From positions 1-34,788 of the forward strand of contig JACAEW010000237.1 of NCBI GenBank assembly GCA_013388675.1: DNA of 34,788 nucleotides. Reading direction: 5' to 3'. The DNA comes from Syntrophaceae bacterium (GTDB lineage: Bacteria; Desulfobacterota; SM23-61). Within the stretch, counting starts at the first letter, position 1. Every line of letters starts with the position of its first letter. The position numbers and the translations under genes were made by a program. Below are positions 1 through 6,226 of this stretch, piece by piece. The notes below the pieces were generated by a model that saw only the letters and a program-made list of their open reading frames with translations, did not search any database and was not told the origin of the DNA.

Positions 1-313
1 GGTAGAGGAAAAGCAAAGCGCTTAGTGCCTGGTTCTGCGTCGAGGCACTTACTTTTTCTTTGACCGCCAGATGGGTGAGGTAGGCGTTGATTTCGGGCTC
101 GGCCATCTCCGCGGGATGCCTTTTGTTGTGGAAGAATATAAACAGCTTAACCCAATGGCTGTAGCTCTGCTCGGTCCTTCGGCTGTAATGGCGGGAACGC
201 AGGGCTTCACTTAGGCGATCGAGGAGCTTCGGCTTTTGAGCGGGCGCAGGGGCAATTCGCGGGTATCGACCTAGTGGATTGGAGAGAATGGGTGCGGAGT
301 CAGCCTCTGGCAT
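1..313 (-). CDS. Integron-type tyrosine recombinase, N-terminal part (cut by window edge)
   Basis: An open frame on the minus strand runs to the window edge (about 104 codons). It translates to the N-terminal SAM-like/core-binding domain of an integron integrase. Diagnostic stretches are LLDRLSEALRSRHYSRRTEQ, then SHWVKLFIFFHNKRHPAEM, then YLTHLAV and STQNQALSALLFLY, which match the IntI/XerC-D branch closely. The catalytic R-H-R-Y residues and the IntI-specific extra helix lie outside the window, so activity cannot be judged. Two ATGs exist (319 and 313). The AGGGAGGA ribosome site is properly spaced only from the second, so I use 313. It lies 66 bases downstream of the polymerase gene on the same strand, with a promoter-like sequence between them. 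No attI or attC site is visible. A solitary IntI-like recombinase without cassettes is possible. Confidence 0.85.
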   Translation of the reverse strand, partial: MPEADSAPILSNPLGRYPRIAPAPAQKPKLLDRLSEALRSRHYSRRTEQSYSHWVKLFIFFHNKRHPAEMAEPEINAYLTHLAVKEKVSASTQNQALSALLFLY

Positions 314-345
314 GGGCATTCCTCCCTTCTTGCAACCGATTGAAA

Positions 346-373
346 ATTATCATGTTTCCTCCTCATCTGTCAA
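346..373 (-). promoter_or_regulatory. Candidate sigma-70 promoter for the integrase gene
   Basis: On the minus strand TTGACA (373-368) is followed after 16 bases by GATAAT (351-346). It lies just after the polymerase stop codon and about 30 bases upstream of the integrase start. The spacer contains GATGAG, which resembles half of the palindrome in the lexA promoter, but no full palindrome is present, so LexA control is not supported by sequence alone. Confidence 0.55.
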
Positions 374-379
374 GTTTCT

Positions 380-2557
380 TCAGAATCCTGGATTCTCCAC
401 GATTTCTTCAGCCGCCTTTTCGAGAAGTTCCCGGTATTTCTCTTCATCGTAAATGTCGTCGGCGCTCAGAAAAGGATAAGCGCGGACTCGGTTTTCTTTG
501 TTTTTCGCGGCGGCGTCTTTGATCAGGTAGTGAACCTTCTCTCCGGGGTGGATCTCGATGCCTGCATCGTCCAGCTGCTTGAGGGCCAGGGAGGTGAGGT
601 TGTCCACCTTGTATTCATTCACTTTCTGGCGGACGCTTTTGGCCACGAGCAGGTCTTTGTGCTTCAGGTCTCCGGTCTCCAAACGGGTTAGGTAGCTTGC
701 CAGGACTTCGCGTACTTCTCCGCTTCTCTCCCGGTATTCCTGACTGTTCGCACAGGTACTGAGAAGGCGGAGCATCTCCTCCTGGGCTTCCTTGATCAGG
801 GGGGGGGTATCGTCCCGGCGGAAGGCCAGGCCGCGGGCTTTCAGCTCTCCGTTCTCGAAGGTCCCGAAGTAGCGGGTCGCCACGGGGGTATTTTTCCTAA
901 CCTTGGAGGGCAGGAAGACGACCCATTTGTAGATTCCCTCCAGCTCGATGGGCACGTCGGCCGCCTTCCCGATCTCGGCGCAGAGGTCCAGGACCTCAGA
1001 CCTCGTCATCCCCGGTTTCGTGATCCAGACGGCGTCGGTCAGGGCATGGAGCACCCGGAACCCCCGGGCTTCGCTGAGCTCCTTGGCCTGGAGCAGCTTT
1101 TCCCGCCCGTAGGCCGTCACCGCCTCGTGAGCCTCGATCCGTCCGAAGCGCGCGTTGCGATACCCCAGGTAGCCGAAGCAGACCACCAGGAGCCACTTGA
1201 GGGTTGTCTGTTTTCGGGAATAGATTTCCTTTTCAAATCCTTTGGCCGTCTTCTTCTTCGACCGGAAGTACCTCCGTCGCTCCAGGATGGGCCGCAGGGT
1301 CCGGGGAACCAGTCCTTCCCTCTTCTCGCAGATGTTGTAGCCTGCCTCGGGGACCTTGGGCCGGGGGCAGCAGTCGCACAGGATCGTTTCGGCGGAGATG
1401 TTGTGCCGCACCATGATCGTGGGATACATGGAGGAGTAGTCGATCTCGGCCACGCTGTCGTGCATGCCCATCACCGGCTGGTAGGTGAGCCCGCCCTTGT
1501 CCGCCACCAGGAGGTCCCAGGCGGTCTTGAACCTCTCCGGCTCGCCCTTGCGCCAGGGGACGAGAATCCGGTCCTGGAGGGCGCGGTCGAGCTGCATGGA
1601 GCTGATCGCCGTGCCCGAGCCCCGCCTTGCCAGGCGCTGGATGGGGATCTTGGAGAGCCGGGCCGCTTCGATGATTCCCTCAAAACCGGTGGCCGAGTAG
1701 AAAAACGAATTCTCCCGGTCGATGTGCAGCCGGCCGAAGAAGGGATAGTCCGGGGCATTATAGACGATCTGCCCGTAGGTGAAGTAGGAGCGCCCCTGGG
1801 CCACGATGGCCCGGCGGATGGGCGTTGGCTCCCGGTCGAGGGGCAGAGGGATGCGCCATCTGTCGGAGAGCCGGAGAAGAGAAGGAAGGATGAAGGAGTC
1901 TCCGTGGTCGGTGAGGATGAGGTCGGGATCGTGGCGCTGGAGAAGGCGGCCCAGTTCCCGGAGCAGGTCTTCCGGCGGTCCCGGCTCAAATACGAGCGTC
2001 TTCCCGTCGCAGCGGACCGCGAGGGTGTTCCCTTTGCCCAGGGGCAGGAGGTGGCTTCCCTCCACGGAGATTTCCATGATGGACAAATCCGGAACCGCAT
2101 ACTCCAGGTCCCAGGGGGATTCCAGGGGACGGACGTCCTGCACCTGGTCCCCCTCACATTCCACCCCGCAGCGCCCCAGGGGAAAGATGCCCCGGCTGTA
2201 CAGATAATACTGGGCCAGGGGGATGTCGCAGTTGAAGAAGGAGACCGTCTCTTCCAGCGAGGGGAGCTTGCGCAGCAGGGCGGGGAGCCGGCCGTAGTCG
2301 GAGAGTTCCAGGGCGAGGACTTCGATTTCTTCCCCGCTCCAGAATTCCACCTTCCGGTCCCAGAAGGAGCCGGCGGCAAAGCCTTTCCGCACCGCGCCTT
2401 CGGCCAGCTTCTCCAGAATCCTTCTCTTTCCCGCGGCGTAGATGGGGAAGCGGAAGGGGTCCTCGAAGCGGAGGAGTTTCCCTGCTTCCGTGCGTATCCA
2501 CAGGACCATGCGGTCGTGGAGGGGATAGACGTCCAGGAGCCAGCCGGTGAATTCCAT
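380..2557 (-). CDS. Family-B DNA polymerase, PolB2-like, with degenerate exonuclease
   Basis: This 725-residue protein has the family-B polymerase layout. Motif A is DYSSMYPTIM (D373), motif B is the LKWLLVVCFGYLGYRNARFG segment near 453-472, and motif C is HALTDAVWI near 504-512. The usual DTD of motif C is reduced to one aspartate (D508). The usual KGxxxxRRD element is present as KARGLAFRRDDTP. The 3'-5' exonuclease looks inactive: Exo I reads SVE instead of DIE, and Exo II reads HGDSFILP instead of NGDxFDLP. A cysteine cluster (CDCC and a later C) follows motif A and could bind metal. The pattern resembles archaeal PolB2/Dpo2 and its bacterial relatives, some of which are linked to error-tolerant synthesis. 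I chose the ATG at 2557; an upstream TTG at 2581 is less likely. The gene lies between a small conserved gene and an integrase, downstream of lexA, which suggests a damage-tolerance role. It is not the main replicase or a standard proofreading PolII. Confidence 0.85.
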   Translation of the reverse strand: MEFTGWLLDVYPLHDRMVLWIRTEAGKLLRFEDPFRFPIYAAGKRRILEKLAEGAVRKGFAAGSFWDRKVEFWSGEEIEVLALELSDYGRLPALLRKLPSLEETVSFFNCDIPLAQYYLYSRGIFPLGRCGVECEGDQVQDVRPLESPWDLEYAVPDLSIMEISVEGSHLLPLGKGNTLAVRCDGKTLVFEPGPPEDLLRELGRLLQRHDPDLILTDHGDSFILPSLLRLSDRWRIPLPLDREPTPIRRAIVAQGRSYFTYGQIVYNAPDYPFFGRLHIDRENSFFYSATGFEGIIEAARLSKIPIQRLARRGSGTAISSMQLDRALQDRILVPWRKGEPERFKTAWDLLVADKGGLTYQPVMGMHDSVAEIDYSSMYPTIMVRHNISAETILCDCCPRPKVPEAGYNICEKREGLVPRTLRPILERRRYFRSKKKTAKGFEKEIYSRKQTTLKWLLVVCFGYLGYRNARFGRIEAHEAVTAYGREKLLQAKELSEARGFRVLHALTDAVWITKPGMTRSEVLDLCAEIGKAADVPIELEGIYKWVVFLPSKVRKNTPVATRYFGTFENGELKARGLAFRRDDTPPLIKEAQEEMLRLLSTCANSQEYRERSGEVREVLASYLTRLETGDLKHKDLLVAKSVRQKVNEYKVDNLTSLALKQLDDAGIEIHPGEKVHYLIKDAAAKNKENRVRAYPFLSADDIYDEEKYRELLEKAAEEIVENPGF

Positions 2558-2604
2558 AAAAAAGTGCCTTAATTGCCTCAAGTGCGCTCAAGTGCCTTAA
2601 ATAA

Positions 2605-2813
2605 AAAAAATCGTAATTGTTTAGCCACACGAGAAAAGAGTTCCCAATATGTCAGGAATCCAGAAATCCCCCTTGATCCCCCTTTTTCAAAGGGGGAAAT
2701 TCGCTTTTCTTTCTCTGAATCAATCAAAAAAGCTCTCCTCCCTTTGAGAAAGGGAGGACGGGAGGGATTTATGGGGAAGCCTTTTTAAATAGCTAAACAG
2801 CCGCAAAAAATCG
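2605..2813. mobile_element. 191-bp MITE-like element, copy 1, with 9-bp target duplication
   Basis: The element (2614-2804) is flanked by the direct repeat AAAAAATCG at 2605-2613 and 2805-2813. Its ends carry TGTTTAGC and its inverse GCTAAACA. Inside are two hairpins, CCCCCTTTTTCAAAGGGGG and CTCCCTTTGAGAAAGGGAG. A second copy of the same 191-bp length lies at 21272-21462, with its own different 9-bp flanking repeat. By hand alignment the copies differ at about 24 positions. It encodes no protein and must have been mobilised in trans. Confidence 0.8.
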
Positions 2814-2826
2814 AAAAATTTGGAAT

Positions 2827-3153
2827 TCAGGATTTGGGATTCGTTTCGGATTTCGATATTCGGATTTCGGATTTCATCGCTTCATTTTCGTCCCCGGCAC
2901 TCCCATTCCCTGCTTTCAACTTCTCCTGGAGCTCGGCAATGAGTTTCTCGTGTTCCAGGCAGATGGAAAGGAGGATCGACTCCATCGGCCAGGGATGGGA
3001 GGTGTAGGCCGCGGCCTGGACGTGCAGCTTGGCCCGGTCGAAGAGGCGGTCGAAGGCCTCCTGGTCTTCCTTGCGCAGGGCCCGGCGGAATTTTTTCCAC
3101 TCCTCGTACTCCCGTTCCAAGACCTGGCTGAAGGGTAAAACGGTGCGGCCCAT
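2827..3153 (-). CDS. Small conserved protein of PolB2-type operons (MGRTVLPF family)
   Basis: This 108-residue acidic/basic helical protein begins MGRTVLPFSQ. Its conserved-looking core includes EWKKFRRALRKEDQEAFDRL and a later MESILLSICLEHEKLIAELQ. I recall similar short proteins (MGRTxP...FRRALRxxDQxxFDRLF) in archaea next to family-B polymerases, but I cannot name a function. The start at 3153 has a well-placed GGAGG; a longer frame up to 3231 only reads into repeat sequence. The last residues (about MKSEIRISKSETNPKS) are encoded by a dispersed AT-rich repeat and look like a recent, non-conserved tail. The protein sits between the RecA-like gene and the polymerase, so it may be an adaptor of the polymerase complex; that is inference. 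Confidence 0.75.
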   Translation of the reverse strand: MGRTVLPFSQVLEREYEEWKKFRRALRKEDQEAFDRLFDRAKLHVQAAAYTSHPWPMESILLSICLEHEKLIAELQEKLKAGNGSAGDENEAMKSEIRISKSETNPKS

Positions 3154-3170
3154 GGGACCTCCAAAGACAG

Positions 3171-3250
3171 ATGTCAAATGCGGATTGCGGAATTCGGAAT
3201 GCGGAATAACCCCCACCCTCGCCTCCCCCACAAGGGGGAAGGGTTGCGAG
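3171..3250. repeat. Dispersed repeats: GGAATTCGGAATGCGG unit plus a CCCCCAC/GGGGG hairpin unit
   Basis: Positions 3171-3207 hold the AAATGCGGATTGCGGAATTC-type unit, also seen at 30692-30715 and inverted at 30838-30863. Positions 3211-3250 hold a CTCCCCCACAAGGGGGAAGG hairpin. They lie in the space between the RecA-like gene and the small gene. Confidence 0.6.
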
Positions 3251-3261
3251 GGGCTGATAGC

Positions 3262-3924
3262 TTATGTTAATTTTTTAAACTCTTCAAAAACCCCCCACGG
3301 CCGCCGCAGGGTCAGGGGCGGTTTGTCCAGGATGACCTGCAGGGTGTCGGCGGAGGATTTCAGCTTCAGGACCGCGTCGGAAAAACGGATCAAATCCTTT
3401 AAAAGAAAGCCGCGGCGCTGGTTGAAGCCGGAGAAGGACTGGCTCATGAGGAAGAAAACGCCCTTGCGGCTCATCTCCTCCACTTTGGCCATCGTCCTCC
3501 GGAAGAGAAGCGCAGCCTCCTCCCCGGGCACGTCTTCGTCGAAGAAGACGGTACAGGGGCCCAGAAAGACGACCAAGGCAGGAACCCCGGCAGGGATGAA
3601 CGGTTCCAGGCGCTTGCGGATGAGGGTGGCCAACTGATGGCAGGTGAAGGCCCGGGCCACTGAGATTTTCTTCAAAAGCTCATCCGGCGGAAAACCTTCT
3701 TTCCGGGCAAACTTGGAGACCACGTAGGGGTCGAAGGAGTTGGCCCCGTCGGCCACCAGGACCCGGAACCCCAGCGAGGCCGCAAAGGCGGCAAGGTACA
3801 CCGTTAGGTCCGCCGGCCGCTCCCCCACGATGAGCGCCTTTCGCACCGGCTTGCCGGAGGGAAAGCCGGGAACTTCCAGAAGAGGAAAGAAATCCTCCCC
3901 CGCCTTTTGAATCTCTTTTTCCAT
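3262..3924 (-). CDS. RecA/RadA-superfamily-like protein with lost P-loop
   Basis: The 220-residue protein carries a Rad51/RadA-like core. The segment SFDPYVVSKFARKEGFPP (about 63-80), followed by ISVARAFTCHQL (about 87-98), matches the RadA pattern TFDPxRV...VARAFTxxQ. A Walker B-like strand, ALVVFLGP, lies near 116-123, and FFLMSQSF near 157-164 matches the strand that ends in TNQ in RadA. The expected Walker A GxxxxGK[ST] is replaced by IVGERPADLT (32-41), with no lysine, and the Walker B aspartate is missing. ATP hydrolysis is therefore unlikely. ImuA and SulA-like proteins of SOS mutagenesis cassettes are also RecA-like, so an accessory role for the neighbouring polymerase is plausible. 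It lies between lexA and the small gene on the same strand. Confidence 0.75.
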   Translation of the reverse strand: MEKEIQKAGEDFFPLLEVPGFPSGKPVRKALIVGERPADLTVYLAAFAASLGFRVLVADGANSFDPYVVSKFARKEGFPPDELLKKISVARAFTCHQLATLIRKRLEPFIPAGVPALVVFLGPCTVFFDEDVPGEEAALLFRRTMAKVEEMSRKGVFFLMSQSFSGFNQRRGFLLKDLIRFSDAVLKLKSSADTLQVILDKPPLTLRRPWGVFEEFKKLT

Positions 3925-3998
3925 GACTGAAAAGGACCCGCAGAGCCAGCGGAGAACGCAGAAAATATCAAAAATCCAAAAACGTCAAGAGCCAGCCT

Positions 3999-4021
3999 GG
4001 GGCGATCCACCGGGTCGCCCC
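3999..4021. repeat. Palindromic repeat (GGGGCGA...TCGCCCC)
   Basis: A 7-bp inverted repeat with a 9-base loop lies in the 131-base gap between lexA and the RecA-like gene. It belongs to the GTAGGGGC family found several times in the window. On the minus strand it is not followed by a T tract, so it is probably not an intrinsic terminator and the genes may be co-transcribed. Confidence 0.55.
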
Positions 4022-4055
4022 TACAATTTTTTCATCTTTTGTAAAAAGGAGCCGT

Positions 4056-4658
4056 TCACAGTTTCCGGTACGCCACTCCGACCACCTTGCCTAAGATGCG
4101 GAGATTTTTGCTTCCCCTTTTTACCCGAATGGGGGGCATGGCCGGGTTGTCCGAACGTAGCACGACGGATTCTCTCTCCTTGAAAACCCTCTTCACCGTA
4201 ACTTCCCCTTCGATCATGGCCAGGACGATGGTGCCGTCGTCGGCGGAATCGGCCTGTTTCACCAGGAGGTAATCCTGGGGCAGGATGGTCGGGGTCATGC
4301 TCATCCCTTCCCGGTCCACCCGCACCATGAAGAGGCCCGACCCCTTGGCCCACTCTTCCGGGACGGGGACCGCTCCCTCAATATTTTCAATGGCTTCCAG
4401 GGGAGGCCCGGCGGCAACCTTCCCGACCACCGGGACCTGCCGCACCGAGGAAAAGGGGCGGAAAACCTGGATCCCCCGGGACTTGGAGGAGCGGGTCAGA
4501 CTTCCTTTTTTTTCCAGGGCCCGCAGGTGGTCGATGGCCGCCCGGTAATCGATCCGGAAATGCCCGGCGATCTCCCGCACCGTGGGCGGATAACCCTCTT
4601 TTGCCCTAAAGGCCTGGATAAAATTAAGGATTTCTCTTTGCCTCGGGGTGAGAACCAT
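4056..4658 (-). CDS. lexA: LexA repressor
   Basis: This 200-residue protein has the full LexA layout. The N-terminal winged helix begins MVLTPRQREILNFIQAF and has the recognition-helix region DYRAAIDHLRALEKKG. Autocleavage would occur at A83-G84 within VGKVAAGPP. The catalytic dyad is S120 (in REGMSMTP) and K156 (in GEVTVKRVF). LexA represses damage-response genes until activated RecA stimulates its self-cleavage. The DNA-contact helix differs from that of E. coli, so a non-E. coli operator is expected. The start ATG follows AAGGAGGTC. The gene heads a minus-strand series that continues into the RecA-like, small, polymerase and integrase genes. Its promoter with a palindrome is at 4877-4905, leaving a leader of about 215 bases. 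Confidence 0.96.
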   Translation of the reverse strand: MVLTPRQREILNFIQAFRAKEGYPPTVREIAGHFRIDYRAAIDHLRALEKKGSLTRSSKSRGIQVFRPFSSVRQVPVVGKVAAGPPLEAIENIEGAVPVPEEWAKGSGLFMVRVDREGMSMTPTILPQDYLLVKQADSADDGTIVLAMIEGEVTVKRVFKERESVVLRSDNPAMPPIRVKRGSKNLRILGKVVGVAYRKL

Positions 4659-4671
4659 CTATGACCTCCTT

Positions 4672-4722
4672 AAATCCCCCCTGCGCCCCCCTTTTTCAAA
4701 GGGGGGAAGAACGGGGGGATTT
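4672..4722. repeat. AAATCCCCCC...GGGGGGATTT nested palindrome in the lexA leader
   Basis: The outer arms AAATCCCCCC (4672-4681) and GGGGGGATTT (4713-4722) enclose a second hairpin, CCCCCCTTTTTCAAAGGGGGG less its last base (4686-4706). It resembles the core of the 191-bp element but lacks its ends. In the lexA transcript it would fold just upstream of the ribosome site. Confidence 0.65.
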
Positions 4723-4876
4723 CTGAAAACGTTTTGCTCTCAGGGTAAACGTAGCGAAATATGGGAGTTTTTCAAAAAACTAAAGTGCTACGAAATCCGA
4801 AACAAATTCAAACATTTTGAATCTTGAGCATTGGAATTTATTGGGAATCTGGATTCTGGAATTTGAACTTTATTTC

Positions 4877-4905
4877 AATATACTCATCATTTGATGAGTT
4901 GTCAA
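4877..4905 (-). promoter_or_regulatory. Sigma-70 promoter of lexA
   Basis: On the minus strand a perfect TTGACA (4905-4900) is followed after exactly 17 bases by TATATT (4882-4877). It is the strongest promoter match in the lexA upstream region and points toward lexA. Confidence 0.8.
4882..4899. promoter_or_regulatory. Candidate LexA operator (perfect 8-2-8 palindrome)
   Basis: The sequence ACTCATCATTTGATGAGT is a perfect inverted repeat with a 2-base centre. It fills the spacer between the -35 and -10 boxes of the lexA promoter, the expected place for an autoregulatory operator. It is not the E. coli CTG-N10-CAG nor the Gram-positive GAAC-N4-GTTC box. Assignment to LexA is inference from position and symmetry. 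Confidence 0.65.
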
Positions 4906-4917
4906 GAGAATTTTTAA

Positions 4918-4993
4918 GGCGCCCGGCCGGGCGCCCCTACCTGTCACCAAAACCATAGGACGGCCATCATGCCTTGGGCGTGACCGCCCCTAC
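4918..4993. repeat. GC-rich palindromes of the GTAGGGGC family
   Basis: A perfect 18-bp palindrome, GGCGCCCGGCCGGGCGCC (4918-4935), is followed by CCTAC and, at about 4976-4993, by a second GGGCG...CGCCCCTAC unit. They lie between the divergent lexA and rubrerythrin genes. The remainder of 4659-5085 is otherwise AT-rich non-coding sequence with degenerate GGAATTTG-type repeats. Confidence 0.6.
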
Positions 4994-5085
4994 GGAATCG
5001 AAAAAGGAACATGCGGAAAATCATAGGGTGGGTTAAAATGACCAGGATAGAATTTTACGAACCATCAAAACAAGGAGGAAGAAGC

Positions 5086-5658
5086 ATGGAATTCAAGGGA
5101 AGCAAGACGGAGAAGAATTTGCTGGCCGCTTTTGCCGGCGAATCGCAGGCCCGCAATCGATATACTTTCTTCGCCAGCGAGGCCAAGAAGGCGGGGTATG
5201 AACAGATCGCCGCCATCTTCCTGGACACGGCGGACAATGAAAAGGAACACGCCAAGATGTTCTTCAAGCTCCTCAAGGGCGGAGAAGCAACCATCACCGC
5301 CGGGTATCCTGCGGGGGTGATCGGAGACCTGGCCGCCAATCTGAAGGCCGCCGCGGACGGGGAAAATTTTGAATGGACGACCCTTTACAACAATTTTGCG
5401 GAGACGGCCAAACAGGAAGGGTTCATGGACGCCTGCCAGACCTTCACCCAGATTTCCAAGGCGGAGAAGTACCATGAGGCCCGGTACCGGGCGCTGCTGA
5501 AGAACGTGCAGGAAGGAAAAGTCTTCAAGAAGGACGCATCGACAAAATGGCACTGCCGGAACTGCGGCTACGTGCACGAAGGGAAGGAAGCCCTGGACAA
5601 ATGCCCGGTGTGCGCCCATCCGCGGGCGTTCTTTGAGGTGCTGGCGGAGAACTATTAA
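5086..5658 (+). CDS. Rubrerythrin
   Basis: This 190-residue protein is a peroxide-reducing di-iron protein of anaerobes and microaerophiles. The four-helix domain carries the expected iron ligands at E19, E52, H55, E93, E96, E127 and H130. The C-terminal rubredoxin domain has C157-x2-C160 and C173-x2-C176. Electrons normally pass from a rubredoxin or NAD(P)H-dependent reductase to the di-iron site, where H2O2 is reduced to water. The start at 5086 follows AAGGAGGAAGAAGC; an in-frame extension to 5011 is unsupported. It is divergent from lexA and flanked by palindromic repeats, so it is probably a single-gene unit. Its presence points to an anaerobic or oxygen-sensitive lifestyle. Confidence 0.95.
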   Translation: MEFKGSKTEKNLLAAFAGESQARNRYTFFASEAKKAGYEQIAAIFLDTADNEKEHAKMFFKLLKGGEATITAGYPAGVIGDLAANLKAAADGENFEWTTLYNNFAETAKQEGFMDACQTFTQISKAEKYHEARYRALLKNVQEGKVFKKDASTKWHCRNCGYVHEGKEALDKCPVCAHPRAFFEVLAENY

Positions 5659-5696
5659 ACGCGGTCCGATCCCGGAGTACAGCCACCGGCAAAATT

Positions 5697-5726
5697 CGTA
5701 GGGGCAATTCATGAATTGCCCCTACG
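5697..5726. repeat. Perfect 30-bp palindrome between convergent genes
   Basis: The arms begin CGTAGGGGCAATTCA and are exactly mirrored with no loop. It lies between the rubrerythrin stop (5658) and the ybeY stop (5756), where it may serve as a bidirectional transcription barrier, although no T tract is present. Related GTAGGGGC units occur near 4021, 4930, 4990 and 13727. Confidence 0.75.
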
Positions 5727-5755
5727 GGGTCCATTTCGGACATTTCTCCAATGCC

Positions 5756-6220
5756 CTAGGGTCTTCTCGGGGAGGAAGAGCCTTTTAGCAAACCCCACAG
5801 CTCCCCTTCTTTGGCCTCCATCTTTGCCCGGTCCTCATCGCTTTTCTCATGATCATAACCCGCAAGATGAAGCATTCCGTGGATCAGGAGGAAGAGGACC
5901 TCATCTTCGGCTTTCTTCCCGACCTCTGCGGCGTCCCGTCTCGCCGTCTCGACGGAGAGGACCACGTCCCCCAGTATCCTAGCCCGGATCGATGGGGGGA
6001 TTCCGTCCAACATGGGAAAAGAAATAACATTGGTCGGGCGGTTACGGCGGAAATACTGGCGGTTCAGCCGGGCGATCTCCGAGTCATCCACCAGCACCAC
6101 GGTGAGCTCATACCCTTCATACCCAAGGGCCTTCAGGATTCTGCGGGCCGCCGCCCCGATCTTTCGTCGGTCCACGGGCACCCGGTCTTGGCGGTTGAGG
6201 ACGGAGATTTTCGAGGACAA
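5756..6220 (-). CDS. ybeY: Endoribonuclease YbeY (16S rRNA maturation)
   Basis: The 154-residue protein has the zinc signature HGMLHLAGYDH with H114, H118 and H124, preceded by the conserved region PTNVISFPM near 62-70. YbeY is a metal-dependent RNase involved in 16S rRNA 3'-end maturation and ribosome quality control. The start lies 6 bases after the phoH stop, so the two genes are translated from one message. The HD-domain gene often found between phoH and ybeY is absent here. The length is typical of the family. Confidence 0.95.
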   Translation of the reverse strand: MSSKISVLNRQDRVPVDRRKIGAAARRILKALGYEGYELTVVLVDDSEIARLNRQYFRRNRPTNVISFPMLDGIPPSIRARILGDVVLSVETARRDAAEVGKKAEDEVLFLLIHGMLHLAGYDHEKSDEDRAKMEAKEGELWGLLKGSSSPRRP

Positions 6221-6226
6221 AGGCGG

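Noticed and set aside
346-373. LexA operator in the integrase promoter
   Set aside because: Only a GATGAG half-site in the opposite orientation is present; there is no palindrome like the one in the lexA promoter.
1046-2572. 508-codon plus-strand open frame opposite the polymerase
   Set aside because: The polymerase motifs lie on the minus strand; the opposite frame is a by-product of codon bias.
2605-4722. Possible CRISPR-like or attC-like arrays among the palindromic repeats
   Set aside because: Repeats are few, irregularly spaced and differ in sequence; no regular spacers, cas genes or attC R/L boxes were seen.
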